64,000 bases of DNA from Micromonospora lupini str. Lupac 08 (GTDB lineage Bacteria; Actinomycetota; Actinomycetes; Mycobacteriales; Micromonosporaceae): assembly GCF_000297395.2 (NCBI RefSeq), contig NZ_HF570108.1, positions 1,210,276-1,274,275 of the forward strand. The letters run 5' to 3'. The translations under genes were made by a program, and so were the position numbers. Of the stretch, positions 51,122-61,916 are shown in pieces (the first letter of the stretch is position 1; every line of letters begins with the position of its first letter). Under the pieces are notes generated by a model. It saw only the letters and a list, made by a program, of their open reading frames with translations. It had not been told where the DNA came from and made no database searches.

Positions 51122-52372
51122 TCAGTGGGTGGCGGTGGCGAGTTCGGGCTCGGCGGGCGGCACCGACGCGCGGGCGTCGGCGTGGCGACGCCGGCGCAGC
51201 TCGCCGGGGAGCACGGCCAGGGTGACCAGTGCGCCGAGCGCTCCGGTCACTACGAAGCCCCAGAGCGGCGCGCTGGCGTCGATCACCGCGCCGGCGAGCG
51301 GTGCGCCGACCGCGATGCCGACGGTGACCGCCGAGCCGTGCAGGCCCATCGCCTCGCCGCGTACCTCGGCCGGGGCCAGGCGGCTGACGGCGTCGGAGGA
51401 GGCGGCGATGGTCGGCGCGCAGAGCGCGCCGGCGGGGATCAACGCCAGGCAGAGCAGCCACCAGTGTGCGCCGCCCAACCCGACCGGGATGGTGCAGAGC
51501 GCGAGCGCGGCGGTGAGGACCAGCGGGGAGAGCGAGCGGTGCACCGCCCCGTAGGCGAAGCCGCCGGCCAGGGAGGCGATGGCCCAGCCGGCCAGCACGG
51601 CGCCGGTCCAGTTGGCCTCGCCGCTGGCCCGCAGGACGGCGACCACTGCGACGTCGGTGCCGCCGAGCACGAGGGTGGCGGCGGTGCTGAGCGCCAGTAC
51701 GGCGAGCAGCCGGGGCGTCAGCCATTCCCGGCGAGGCACGTGGCGCCGCGGGCCGGAGGGCTCAGCGGCACTGCGGATCGGTGGGTTCATCAGCCACAGG
51801 GCGATCCCGGCGGCGACGATGCCGCCGCCGACGAGGTACAGGGTGGTCTGCGCCGAGATCGCGGTGACCAGGGCCACCGCCAGCGCCGGGCCGATCATGA
51901 AGGACAGCTCGACGGACATGGAGTCCAGCGCGTACGCCTGCCGTCGTTGATCTTCCGGGACCAGCGCGGCGATCGACTGGCGGACCACCGAGAAGATGGG
52001 CAGCGCAAGCGAGCCGGCCACGAAGGCGGCCGGCAGCAGCAGCGCGTACGACAACGACGGCGCGGTGGTCCAGAACACGGCCTCGGCGATGCCGGTGAGC
52101 ACCAACACCGGACGCAGGCCACGCCTGTCGACCAGGCGGCCGAGCAGCGGCCCACCGATCGCCGCGCCCACCGTGACCGCGGCGCCCACCAGGCCGGCCG
52201 CCCCGTAGCCCCGGTCGAGATCGAGCACCACGTGGAAGGTGAGCGTCACGCCGGTCGCCGTGAGCGGGATGCGGGCGAGGACGGCGACCAGCAGCAGCGA
52301 CCGCAGGCCGGGCAGGGCGAGGGCTGTCCGGTAAGGCTTCATGTTCACGTTGGTCCGTACCTCCGGCGACAT
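51122..52372 (-). CDS. MFS transporter
   Basis: 416 residues with twelve predicted spans in two halves. The loop 2-3 motif LLGRLVDRRGLRPVLVLTG matches MFS motif A. ADP-like efflux proteins of this size with such N-termini are common in actinomycetes; the substrate is unknown. The ATG at 52372 has only a very close ribosome site; GTG 52348 or ATG 52342 (MKPYRT) may be the true start. It is 40 bp downstream of pncA on the same strand, so it may be part of the NAD-salvage transcript. Confidence 0.88.
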   Translation of the reverse strand: MSPEVRTNVNMKPYRTALALPGLRSLLLVAVLARIPLTATGVTLTFHVVLDLDRGYGAAGLVGAAVTVGAAIGGPLLGRLVDRRGLRPVLVLTGIAEAVFWTTAPSLSYALLLPAAFVAGSLALPIFSVVRQSIAALVPEDQRRQAYALDSMSVELSFMIGPALAVALVTAISAQTTLYLVGGGIVAAGIALWLMNPPIRSAAEPSGPRRHVPRREWLTPRLLAVLALSTAATLVLGGTDVAVVAVLRASGEANWTGAVLAGWAIASLAGGFAYGAVHRSLSPLVLTAALALCTIPVGLGGAHWWLLCLALIPAGALCAPTIAASSDAVSRLAPAEVRGEAMGLHGSAVTVGIAVGAPLAGAVIDASAPLWGFVVTGALGALVTLAVLPGELRRRRHADARASVPPAEPELATATH

Positions 52373-52391
52373 CCTCGACGGGCGGCGGACC

Positions 52392-52401
52392 GTTGGCCAA
52401 C
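52392..52401. promoter_or_regulatory. GTTGGCCAAC palindrome
   Basis: A 10-bp perfect palindrome in the 40-bp gap between pncA and the MFS gene, followed by an AATTA stretch. It is the size and position of a repressor half-site pair for the MFS gene, but no partner regulator is seen. Confidence 0.35.
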
Positions 52402-52412
52402 CAATTACCGCC

Positions 52413-52994
52413 TCATGCGGCCCTGATCACAGGCTCGCCGTGCAGGATCACGCCGGCGCCGTCCATCGCCCGCAGCGCCACGTCGGTGGTCTCCGGAGCG
52501 ACCGCGGCGGTCAGCTCCAGCAGGACGGTGGTGGCGAAGCCCTCGCGGGCGGCGTCGAGCGCGGTGGCGCGGACGCAGTGGTCGGTGGCGATACCGACCA
52601 CGTCGACCCGGTCCACGTCGTGTCGACGCAGCCAGTCGGCCAGGCACTCGCCGTCGTCGGCGTGCCCCTCGAACCCGGAGTACGCCGCCGCGTGCTCGCC
52701 CTTGTGGAAGATCGCCTCGACCCGCCCGGTCTCCAGCTCCGGGTGGAACTCCGAGCCGCTGGTGCCGACCACGCAGTGCCGGGGCCACGACTCCACGAAG
52801 TCCGGCGGATCGCCGAAGTGCGCGCCCGGGTCGATGTGGTAATCCTTCGTGGCGACCACGTGCTGCCACCGGTCCGGCTCGGCGGCGAGCAGCCGGGAGA
52901 TCCCGGCGGCCACCCCGGCGCCGCCCGGGACGGCCAGCGAGCCGCCCTCACAGAAGTCGTTCTGCACGTCCACGATGATCAGCGCGTCGGCCAT
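52413..52994 (-). CDS. pncA: Nicotinamidase
   Basis: 193 residues. Cysteine hydrolase turning nicotinamide into nicotinate for NAD salvage. The catalytic Asp is in IIVDVQNDFCEGGSL, metal ligands in KDYHIDPGAHF, the Lys in EAIFHKGEH, and the nucleophile Cys in GIATDHCVRATALDA. Start ATG at 52994. It is 36 bp downstream of pncB, the next enzyme of the same pathway, and surely in one operon with it. Confidence 0.95.
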   Translation of the reverse strand: MADALIIVDVQNDFCEGGSLAVPGGAGVAAGISRLLAAEPDRWQHVVATKDYHIDPGAHFGDPPDFVESWPRHCVVGTSGSEFHPELETGRVEAIFHKGEHAAAYSGFEGHADDGECLADWLRRHDVDRVDVVGIATDHCVRATALDAAREGFATTVLLELTAAVAPETTDVALRAMDGAGVILHGEPVIRAA

Positions 52995-53030
52995 CGGGAT
53001 CTGCCTCTCGGGTCGGGTTGGCGGAGGGGC

Positions 53031-54317
53031 TCAGGCGGCGGGTACGACGGTGACCGGCACGGCCGGGTCGCCTGCGGAGAGCTTCAGCCCCTCCCAGGGG
53101 ATGGAGATGAGGCACTCGCGCAGGTGCTCCCGGGACTCGTCGAGGGTGGGCAGACCCACGGGTTCGCCGTCGATCACGTACGAGCGCTGGAGCAGCCGGT
53201 CGTTGGCCTGCCGGTCGGGCACACCCTGCGGGACGATGATCTCCTCCGTGGCGGTGCCTGTCGGCTTGTGCCGGCGGACCGCGACCTTCCGCCCACCGAT
53301 TGTCGCCTTGTGCTCGGACCGCTTCACCACCGGGCGGCCCTCGACCTCGACGAGCTTGTAGACCAGCCCCGCGGTGGGCGCCCCGGAGCCGGTGACCACT
53401 GCCGTCCCCGCGCCGTACATGTCGACCGGCTCGGCGGCCAGCGCGGCGATCGAGTACTCGTCCAGGTCGCCCGACACGATGATCTTCGTCTCGGTGGCGC
53501 CCAGCGAGTCCAGCAGTTCCCGGGACTGCTGCGCGATCACCGCGAGGTCACCCGAGTCGATCCGGATCGCCCGCAGCTCCGGCCCGGCCACCGCGATCGC
53601 GTTGCGGATGCCCTGGCTGATGTCGTACGTGTCGACAAGCAGGGTGGTGTCCTTGCCCAGCGTGGCCACCTGCGAGGCGAACGCGGCCCGCTCGTCGTCG
53701 TGCAGCAGGGTGAACGCGTGTGCCGCCGTGCCCGCCGTGGGGATGCCGTATCGCTCCCCGGCGGCGAGGTTGGAGGTGAACCGGAAACCGGCCAGGTACG
53801 CGGCCCGCGCCGCCGCCACCGCCGCCTCCTCGTGTGCCCGGCGCGATCCCATCTCGATCAGCGCCCGGCCCCGGGCGGCGGTGACCATCCGCGCCGCGGC
53901 AGCCGCCACCGCGCAGTCGTGGTTGAGCACGGAGAGCGCCACCGTCTCCAGCACCACGCACTCGGCGAAGCCGCCGGAGACGGTCAGGATCGGCGAACCG
54001 GGGAAGAACAGCTCACCCTCGGCGTACCCGTCGATGTCGCCAGTGAAGCGGTAGTCGGTGAGCCAGGCCGCGGCCGCCTCGTCGACCACGCCGGTGCGGC
54101 GCAGGAAGTCGACCTCCGCCGGGTCGAACCGGAAGTCGCGGATCAGCTCGATGAGCCGCGCGGTGCCGGCGACGACGCCGTAGCGCCGGCCGCTGGGCAG
54201 CCGTCGGCTGAACACCTCGAAGACACAGCGGCGGTCCGCGGTGCCGTCCTTGAGTGCCGCGCTGACCATGGTCAGCTCGTAGTGGTCGGTCAGCAGCGCG
54301 GGGCGGAGGGTGCTCAC
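53031..54317 (-). CDS. pncB: Nicotinate phosphoribosyltransferase
   Basis: 428 residues of the NAPRTase family, making nicotinate mononucleotide from nicotinate and PRPP. Recognised stretches are LLTDHYELTMVSAAL, EVFSRRLPSGRRYGVVAG, FTSNLAAGERYGIPTAGTAAH and IRIDSGDLAVIAQQSRELLD, covering the phosphoribosyl-binding site. Start ATG at 54317. The LAL regulator ends only 16 bp upstream on the same strand, so regulator, pncB and pncA may share a transcript. Confidence 0.94.
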   Translation of the reverse strand: MSTLRPALLTDHYELTMVSAALKDGTADRRCVFEVFSRRLPSGRRYGVVAGTARLIELIRDFRFDPAEVDFLRRTGVVDEAAAAWLTDYRFTGDIDGYAEGELFFPGSPILTVSGGFAECVVLETVALSVLNHDCAVAAAAARMVTAARGRALIEMGSRRAHEEAAVAAARAAYLAGFRFTSNLAAGERYGIPTAGTAAHAFTLLHDDERAAFASQVATLGKDTTLLVDTYDISQGIRNAIAVAGPELRAIRIDSGDLAVIAQQSRELLDSLGATETKIIVSGDLDEYSIAALAAEPVDMYGAGTAVVTGSGAPTAGLVYKLVEVEGRPVVKRSEHKATIGGRKVAVRRHKPTGTATEEIIVPQGVPDRQANDRLLQRSYVIDGEPVGLPTLDESREHLRECLISIPWEGLKLSAGDPAVPVTVVPAA

Positions 54318-54333
54318 CGCCCCAGCCTAAGGT

Positions 54334-57012
54334 TCAGCTCGCGCCGCCGCCTTCGTGGCCCGGGATCGACCGCAACGCGGCCCACAGCTCGGACCGGCCG
54401 GTGACGCCGAGCTTGGTGTAGATCCGCTGCAGGTGGTTCTCCACGGTGCGGGCGGAGAGGTAGAGCCGTTCGGCGATGGCCTTGCTCGTCGCACCGTGCG
54501 CGGCGAGGCGGGCAACCTGCCACTCGCGTTCGGTAAGCACCGGCGCCCCGGCCCGCAGCGCCGGCGTGCGGATCAGGTCGCAACGGCCGAGCAGCCCCGC
54601 CAGACGCTCACGCGCCTCGCCGGCCGCCGCCGAGTGTTGCTGGCGCAGCAGGTGCAGGGCCTGGGCGGTGGCCTCGGCGGCGTACACGGTCAGTTCCAGC
54701 GCGGCGTAGTCGTCGGCGACCGCGAGCAGATCCGTCGGAGAGTCGGTCACCGCGGCCCGGGCGTGCCGGGCCAGCAGCGGCGGGAGCACCCCGTCCACGC
54801 GCTCGGACAGCTCGGCGAGGCGCTGCGCCACGGTGCGCCGCCCGCCGTCGGAGCAGGTCGGCCCGACCGGCGCGCCGGCCTGGTCCAGGCGGACCAGGTC
54901 GTGCAGAACGTGCACCTCGTGCCCGGCGAAACCGTCCGCGCGCAGCCGGTCGGCCAAGTCGGTGAGATGCTTCGCCGCGCCCGGCAGGTCACCCGACGCG
55001 GCGAGCACCGCGCCGCGGGCCTGCTCCAGCCACGGGTAGAGCACCGCCATGCCCGGCGCGTGGGTGCGGTCGGCCTCGGCCATCGCCTCGGTGGCCTGCG
55101 CCGCGTCGCCGCGCAGCGCCGACGCCTGGGCCCGCTCGGCCTGGGCCAGACCGGCGTAGACCCGGCTGGTCGCCAGCACCGCGCACGCGCCCAACGACGT
55201 CCGCATCGCCGAGTCGCTCTGCCCGCGCAGCCGCGCGGCGTACGCCTGGAGGATGGCCAGGTAGCCGGTGCCGAGCCGGAAGTCACCGGCGCCGGCCAGG
55301 TCGGCGAACTCGTCGGCCACGATCGCGTCGATCCCGACGAGGTCGCCGGTGAGCATGAGTCGGGTGCCGCGGGCCAGCTCCAGGGCCAGTTGCAGATAAG
55401 GCATGTCGGTACGCCAGCTCGCCGCGGCGGAGTGCACCTGTGCGATGGCCGCGCCGCTGCGGGTCAGCTGACCCTGGGCGGCCTGGACGTACGCGATGGT
55501 GCTGCGGGCCAGCTCGCGGGCGGCGATGCTGGCTGCGGGCCGGTCGAGCACGGTCTGACTGAGCCGTACGGCGGTGGTCGTGTCGAGCCGGTGCAGCCGC
55601 ATGATCGCCTCGAAGGCGTGCACCCGGGCACGATCGGCCGAGTCGCCGAGCTGCTCGACCCGGCTCGCGATCTCCTCCACCGTGGACTCTCGACTGAGCC
55701 CCCAGTAGCTGACCATGCCGCGCACGGTCAGCCACCGGCAGAGCCGGCGCTCGTCCCCGGCCTCCAGGGTCACGGCGTCGAGGACGGTGATCGCCTCGTC
55801 GGGCCGGTCGGCGAACATCAGGATCGTGGCCAGCAGCTCCGCCGCGTCCGAGCCGCCGTCGGCGTGCAGCGCGGCCCGGGCCAGCCGGGTCGCCAGCGGT
55901 ACGTCGTAGCGGGTGAACGCCTGCATCGCGGCGTCCACGAGCAGGGCGGCGTCCTGTGCGGTGCCCGAGTCCAGTCGCCAGACCGCCACCCGCAGCAGGT
56001 CGTCGCGGCGGCGCTTGCCGACCTGTTCCAGAAGCTCGGCGAGGTGCGCCTGGAGGCGTCGGGTGCGGCTGACCGGGCACCGGCGACGCATCACCTCGCC
56101 GTAGAGCGGGTGGGCCAGGCGTACGTTGGTCCGCCGGTCGTGCTGGACGACGGTGATCAGGCCGCGCTCCTCGGCGAACTCCACATCGGACTGCTCGGCG
56201 GCCTGGTTGAGCAGGTGCAGGCCGAGCGGCTCGCCGAAGGCGACCAGCTCGACGACCGTGCGGACGCCGTCGGTGAGCTGCCCGACGCGGGTGTCGATCA
56301 GCTCGGTGAGGCTGGGCGCCAGCTCCAGCCGCCCGGTCCACTTCCAGATCCCGTACGTGCGCTTCAGCTCCTCGCTGCCGTTGGCGGCGTGCACCAGCTC
56401 GCGCAGCAGCAGCGGGTTGCCGGCCGACAGCCGGCCGAGCCGGTCGGCGGAGCCGGCGTCGACCGGACCGCCCAGGATCGCCGCCAGCAGGCCGGCGGTC
56501 TCCGACGGTGGCATGGGGGTCAGCTCGACGTGCTCGACCAGGTCGTCGGTCCAGAGTGCGCGGATCGGCAGCGGAATCTGTTCGCCGTCGCGCAGGGTGC
56601 CCACGACTGTGGCGTTGTCGGCGCGGGCGACCAGATGAACGAGCGCCGCGGAGGGCGGGTCGAGCAGGTGCGCGTCGTCGATGGCGAGCACGATCCGGCG
56701 GCCGGCGGCCTGCTGTTGCAGAACACCCAGCGCCCAGCGGAGGATGCCGGCGGGGGAGAGGCCCTGGGGCTGCTCCGCCGGGAGGACCTGCACCAGCCCG
56801 CCGAACGGCAGCGCCGCCGTGGTGGCGCTGGCCGCGATGGACCAGATCGCGTACCGGTCGGTGGGCAGGGTGCCGACACCCTCGCGCAGCAGCCGGCTCT
56901 TGCCGATGCCCGCGCTGCCACTGAAGAAGAGCCCTCGGCCGGCCTCGCCGGTCACCGCCGCCAGCAGGCGGTTGAGCTCGTCGGTTCGGCCGACGAACTT
57001 CCATCGACTCAT
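54334..57012 (-). CDS. LuxR family transcriptional regulator of LAL type
   Basis: 892 residues. N-terminal AAA ATPase with Walker A FSGSAGIGKSRLL (about residue 31) and Walker B RIVLAIDDAHLLD, a long TPR-like middle, and a C-terminal LuxR HTH (LTEREWQVARLAAHGATSKA... SARTVENHLQRIY). LAL proteins are ATP-dependent activators. I chose the ATG at 57012 (MSRWKFVGRTDEL), the usual N-terminus before the ATPase; an ATG at 57057 adds 15 residues. It is upstream of and probably co-transcribed with pncB-pncA. Its target genes are unknown. Confidence 0.9.
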   Translation of the reverse strand: MSRWKFVGRTDELNRLLAAVTGEAGRGLFFSGSAGIGKSRLLREGVGTLPTDRYAIWSIAASATTAALPFGGLVQVLPAEQPQGLSPAGILRWALGVLQQQAAGRRIVLAIDDAHLLDPPSAALVHLVARADNATVVGTLRDGEQIPLPIRALWTDDLVEHVELTPMPPSETAGLLAAILGGPVDAGSADRLGRLSAGNPLLLRELVHAANGSEELKRTYGIWKWTGRLELAPSLTELIDTRVGQLTDGVRTVVELVAFGEPLGLHLLNQAAEQSDVEFAEERGLITVVQHDRRTNVRLAHPLYGEVMRRRCPVSRTRRLQAHLAELLEQVGKRRRDDLLRVAVWRLDSGTAQDAALLVDAAMQAFTRYDVPLATRLARAALHADGGSDAAELLATILMFADRPDEAITVLDAVTLEAGDERRLCRWLTVRGMVSYWGLSRESTVEEIASRVEQLGDSADRARVHAFEAIMRLHRLDTTTAVRLSQTVLDRPAASIAARELARSTIAYVQAAQGQLTRSGAAIAQVHSAAASWRTDMPYLQLALELARGTRLMLTGDLVGIDAIVADEFADLAGAGDFRLGTGYLAILQAYAARLRGQSDSAMRTSLGACAVLATSRVYAGLAQAERAQASALRGDAAQATEAMAEADRTHAPGMAVLYPWLEQARGAVLAASGDLPGAAKHLTDLADRLRADGFAGHEVHVLHDLVRLDQAGAPVGPTCSDGGRRTVAQRLAELSERVDGVLPPLLARHARAAVTDSPTDLLAVADDYAALELTVYAAEATAQALHLLRQQHSAAAGEARERLAGLLGRCDLIRTPALRAGAPVLTEREWQVARLAAHGATSKAIAERLYLSARTVENHLQRIYTKLGVTGRSELWAALRSIPGHEGGGAS

Positions 57013-57209
57013 CCGCGCAGCATATCCCTCGGATTCCGTCCGCGCCCGCATCGTCACGCACCGAAGTTGAGTAGTCGCACAATTACCGGTGAGTATCCGA
57101 AGTGTTCCGCCTGGTCGGCCGGCCGAACGTACTCTTCCGACATCCGGGTAGTGTCACCGGAATTTCCACGCGACCGGCGCGCCGGTCGCCTGCCCCGGGA
57201 GGCCACCCG

Positions 57210-58759
57210 ATGCAGCAGGGCCCTCTCCCCTCACTCGACTCGGCAAGCGACGTGTCCAGCTCAGCCGACCTGCCGAGCTGTGGCCCGCTGCCCGCCGAGC
57301 CCGGTGTGTCCACTCCCCGGGCGGACGAGCCGCTCGGCGTGGTCGCCGTCGGCCCCGCCGGCGCCGACCGCCGTGCGGTGCTCGCCAGCCTCGTCGGTCT
57401 CGACCCGGTGATGCTCACCGTGCCGGCGGGCAGTTGGCTGCTGGTCCGGCACGCCGAGGTGCCCACGCGGGCGGCGTTCGTCCCGGGCTACCGCCAGCCG
57501 CACTCCTACGGCGCGGACCGGGACGCCGCAGGCCCGGCGTTGGCCCGCCCGCCGCGACGGGTCGAGCTGAGCGTGCCCGAGCCGCTGCTGCGCCATTTCA
57601 CCCTGATCGACACACCGGACACGGGCGCACTCGGCGTGGCCGGCGTCCGGGTGCTGCGCGAGGCCGTCGGCCGGGCCGGCGCCCTGCTCTTCGTGATCGC
57701 GGCCGACCAGGCCTTCACGGCCCAGGAGCTGAACCTGCTCGCCGAGGTGGCCGCGGCCCCGGTGGAGGTCGTCTTCGCGGTGAGCCCGGGTGCGGCCGGT
57801 TGGGGGCCGCTGGCCGACGGCGTGGTGATGACGGAGGACGCGGGGGCGTCCGTCTCGCCGGCCGACGGTCGGGCGGGGGAGGTGGACCCGGTCGCGGTGA
57901 CCGTCGAGGCGCACCGGGCGGCGCTGCTGGCCGCGGTCCCCTCCCTGGCCGGCGCGCGGTGGTTCCCGGTCGACGGGGCCGACTCCGCCGGCGACCTGCG
58001 GCGGGCGCTGGTGGGCTGGTCGGCGAGCGAGGGGTTGCAGCGGGCCAGCGCCGATCCGCCGGTGCTGCCCGGGCAGCACGACCGGGTGGCGGTGTCCGCC
58101 GACCCGGGGGACTGGTCCGAGCGGCTGGACCGGCAGACCCGCTCCTGCGCGCAGCGGATCCGTCAGCACCTGGCCCTGGAGTTGGCGAACGTCCATCTGC
58201 GGGCCGTCCAGGAGATCGTCTTCGGGGTCGGCTGCGCCGGCCTGCCGGACCTGCTCGACAGGGAGATGGCGGCGCTGTCGCTGCTGGCCACCGCGCAGTG
58301 CGACCACGCGGTGCGGGGCATCGTGGCCGACGCCGCCACCCAGGTGCTCGGCGCGGCGCCGGCGGAGGGCGTCCGCCGTCGGATCGCCACCGCCGTCCAG
58401 TACGGCCTGGCCGACCACCGCGCGGGCGCGACCTGGACCGGGTCCTGCTGATCACGAGTACGGCGGGTGTGGCCGGGCTGACCGGCACGGAGGCGATCGA
58501 CGCGCTCGCCGGCTATCCGACGCCGACCCGCGACGAGGTGCTTCCTCCGATCGCGGTGGCGCTCTCCGGCGGGTGCTGGCAGCAGTGGCGTACGCCAGGC
58601 AACGACGACCACAGCGCCGCGCGGGCCTGGTCCCAGCGGGCGTTGCGGGAGGTCGAGTTGGAGCTCTCCCGGGAGATCTCCCGACGGTTCGAGGTGATCC
58701 GCCTCTCGCTGGGCGTGGTGCTCTCCGATGCGGTCGACCACGGCATCCTGCTCGCCTGA
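57210..58759 (+). pseudogene. Dynamin-like GTPase-related protein, frameshifted
   Basis: The frame from ATG 57210 (GGGAGG upstream) runs 413 residues to TGA at 58449-58451. The next frame then continues the protein with LDRVLLITSTAGVAGLTGTEAI to a stop at 58757-58759. One missing base near 58427-58431 explains this: restoring a G gives an uninterrupted RAGGDLDRV. The fused product would be about 516 residues. The P-loop is degenerate (GPAGADRRA), while the DTPD of a G3 box is visible (TLIDTPDTGALG). Either a true mutation, a sequencing error, or a programmed shift; function unknown. Confidence 0.7.
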
Positions 58760-58907
58760 CGGCGTGGTCACCTCCTGGCTCGGGTCCGTCCCGCGCCTCG
58801 CGTCCGACGGGCTGCGGGGCGGCTCCGGGGTGGCCACGGCGGGTGATCCTGGTCCGCCCGGCGTTCCGGTTCCTCGGTTCCGGGAAACCGGTGGCACGAT
58901 GGGGGGC

Positions 58908-59198
58908 ATGGCGGCTCCACAGGTTGCACCGGTCGAGACGCCGGCCACTGACGACGTGCCGGCGCCCGACCGGCAATGGGTGACGATCGTGTGGGACGAC
59001 CCGGTCAACCTGATGACGTACGTGACCTGGGTCTTCCAGAAGCTGTTCGGCTACAGCCGGGAGAGGGCGGAGCAGCTCATGCTGGACGTGCACCACAAGG
59101 GCCGCGCCGTGGTCTCCACGGGGGCCCGGGAGCGGATGGAGCACGACGCGTCGCAGTTGCACGCGTACGGGCTGTGGGCGACGGTGGACCGCTCGTGA
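58908..59198 (+). CDS. clpS: ATP-dependent Clp protease adaptor ClpS
   Basis: 96 residues. The ClpS core is complete: [20 protein letters not shown], the N-degron pocket region [24 protein letters not shown], and [21 protein letters not shown]. It delivers N-end-rule substrates to ClpC/ClpP. The start is ATG 58908 (an ATG three codons earlier is also possible). Its stop overlaps the start of the DUF2017 gene. The order clpS-DUF2017-mec-cysO-cysM is the same as in mycobacteria except for one gene. Confidence 0.95.
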   Translation: MAAPQVAPVETPATDDVPAPDRQWVTIVWDDPVNLMTYVTWVFQKLFGYSRERAEQLMLDVHHKGRAVVSTGARERMEHDASQLHAYGLWATVDRS

Positions 59199-59695
59199 GC
59201 ATGTTCCGGCGGCAGGCCGGCCGCTATGTCGCCACCTTCGCGGTGGACGAGGTGCGGGTGCTGCGCAAGGTCGCCTCCGAGGTGGTCGGCCTGCTCACCG
59301 ACGGTTTCGACCACACGGACCCGGTGGTGGGCCGGTTGTTTCCGGCGGTCTACCCGAAGGACGCGAGCGGCACCGCGGAGTTCCGCCGGTACACCGAGGG
59401 TGATCTGAAGACTGCCAAGATCGATCAGGCGGGGGCCATCCTGGCCGCGCTGCCCGACGAGGCCGGCGGCGAGGTGCGGTTGGACGCCGAGGCGGCCGAG
59501 GCGTGGCTGCGGGCGCTCAACGACGCGCGGCTCGCGATGGGCGTCCGCCTGGAGATCAAGGACGGCACGGACCTGGGTGAGGAGTTGGACGACGCGGTGA
59601 CCGAGGATCCCGGTTCCAGTCGGGTGTTCCAGCTGTCGGTCTACGCGTATCTCGGGTATCTACAGGAGTCGCTGCTCAACGCCTTGATCGACTAG
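59195..59695 (+). CDS. DUF2017 family protein
   Basis: 166 residues. N-terminus [27 protein letters not shown] and C-terminal [18 protein letters not shown] match the DUF2017 family, always found after clpS in actinobacteria. GTG at 59195 overlaps the clpS stop as GTGA, so the two are made together; an adaptor-related role is possible but not established. Confidence 0.92.
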   Translation: MSMFRRQAGRYVATFAVDEVRVLRKVASEVVGLLTDGFDHTDPVVGRLFPAVYPKDASGTAEFRRYTEGDLKTAKIDQAGAILAALPDEAGGEVRLDAEAAEAWLRALNDARLAMGVRLEIKDGTDLGEELDDAVTEDPGSSRVFQLSVYAYLGYLQESLLNALID

Positions 59696-59734
59696 GCGTG
59701 ACCGGCACCACTTCAGGGCCTGCCCGGTAGGCGT

Positions 59735-59740
59735 TAGGCT
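59735..59740 (+). promoter_or_regulatory. -10 box for the mec transcript
   Basis: TAGGCT ends 7 nt before the GTG at 59748, implying a leaderless mRNA that starts the mec-cysO-cysM operon separately from clpS. Confidence 0.55.
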
Positions 59741-59747
59741 GGTGCAC

Positions 59748-60236
59748 GTGCTGAGCATCGACCGGTCGATCATCGACGCGATCGTCGCCCACGCGCGCCG
59801 GGATCACCCCGACGAGGCGTGCGGCGTCGTCGCCGGCGCCGTCGGCAGCGACACCCCGACGCGGCACATCCCGATGGACAACGTCGCGCGGTCGATGACC
59901 TTCTACGAGTTCGACTCGATGGAGCATCTGCGGGTGTGGCGGGAGATGGACGACCGGGACGAGGAGCCCGTCGTCATCTACCACTCGCACACCGCCACCG
60001 AGGCCTACCCGTCCCGGACGGATGTCTCCTTCGCCGGCGAGCCGGGCGCGCACTACCTGCTCGTCTCGACCCGGGAGCCCGACTCGGAGGAGATCCGGTC
60101 GTTCCGGATCGTCGACGGCGTGGTCACCGAGGAGCCGGTCCGGATCGTGGAGGCCGGGGTCGACCCGCACGCCGTGCAGTCCTACATGTTCGGGCAGAGC
60201 CCGGCGACTGTCGACTACGAGTGTTCCGGCCGCTGA
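59748..60236 (+). CDS. mec: JAMM metalloprotease Mec, CysO-cysteine peptidase
   Basis: 162 residues with a complete JAMM/MPN+ motif: Glu24 (PDEACGVV), His79-Ser-His81, Ser89 and Asp92, i.e. HxHx7Sx2D. In M. tuberculosis, Mec releases cysteine from the CysO-cysteine adduct made by CysM. Here it may also have to remove a C-terminal tail from CysO, which follows 65 bp downstream and extends past its Gly-Gly. The leaderless GTG at 59748 was chosen from the TAGGCT box. Confidence 0.93.
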   Translation: MLSIDRSIIDAIVAHARRDHPDEACGVVAGAVGSDTPTRHIPMDNVARSMTFYEFDSMEHLRVWREMDDRDEEPVVIYHSHTATEAYPSRTDVSFAGEPGAHYLLVSTREPDSEEIRSFRIVDGVVTEEPVRIVEAGVDPHAVQSYMFGQSPATVDYECSGR

Positions 60237-60301
60237 CCCGTCAGCGTTCGCACCCGTTCGTTCCGTCACCGTTGGCACACCCGTTTGAGGAGCACGACAT
60301 C

Positions 60302-61680
<1,379 letters not shown>

Positions 61681-61813
61681 CCGCAGGGGTCCTGCTCGAA
61701 CGGGTCGTCGGCGTACGCGTCGGCGGCCCGTTCGTCACCCCGGCTCGCTGTGAGCAGGTGTCACGTTCGTGACAACTTCCAACGGATGATTCTTGTCGCC
61801 GGGCACCCCAGCG

Positions 61814-61819
61814 TAGGCT
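61814..61819 (+). promoter_or_regulatory. -10 box TAGGCT
   Basis: TAGGCT ends 7 nt before a GTG at 61827, the same spacing as at mec and other leaderless genes in this window. It is the probable promoter of the metallo-hydrolase gene at 61907, preceded by a short leader ORF. Confidence 0.5.
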
Positions 61820-61826
61820 GCGCAGC

Positions 61827-61916
61827 GTGGCGTACGCGTCGGTAGAGATCATGGCCGGGACGACCGCCGGCATAGATGCTACTGACAGTAGCAGTGAGAC
61901 AACCCGATGCGACTGA
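61827..61916 (+). CDS. Possible 29-residue leader peptide
   Basis: A GTG placed as for a leaderless mRNA opens a frame of 29 codons, MAYASVEIMAGTTAGIDATD then SSSETTRCD, ending with TGA at 61914-61916, ten bases into the metallo-hydrolase gene. The overlap would allow translational coupling to the ATG at 61907, which has only a weak ribosome site. Conservation cannot be judged here. Confidence 0.35.
   Translation: MAYASVEIMAGTTAGIDATDSSSETTRCD
61877..61893. promoter_or_regulatory. 17-bp perfect palindrome upstream of the hydrolase start
   Basis: Arms of 8 bp match perfectly around one base (TGCTACTG-A-CAGTAGCA). It lies 13 bp before the ATG at 61907 and downstream of the TAGGCT box, a suitable place for a repressor. 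No regulator gene is adjacent. Confidence 0.55.
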
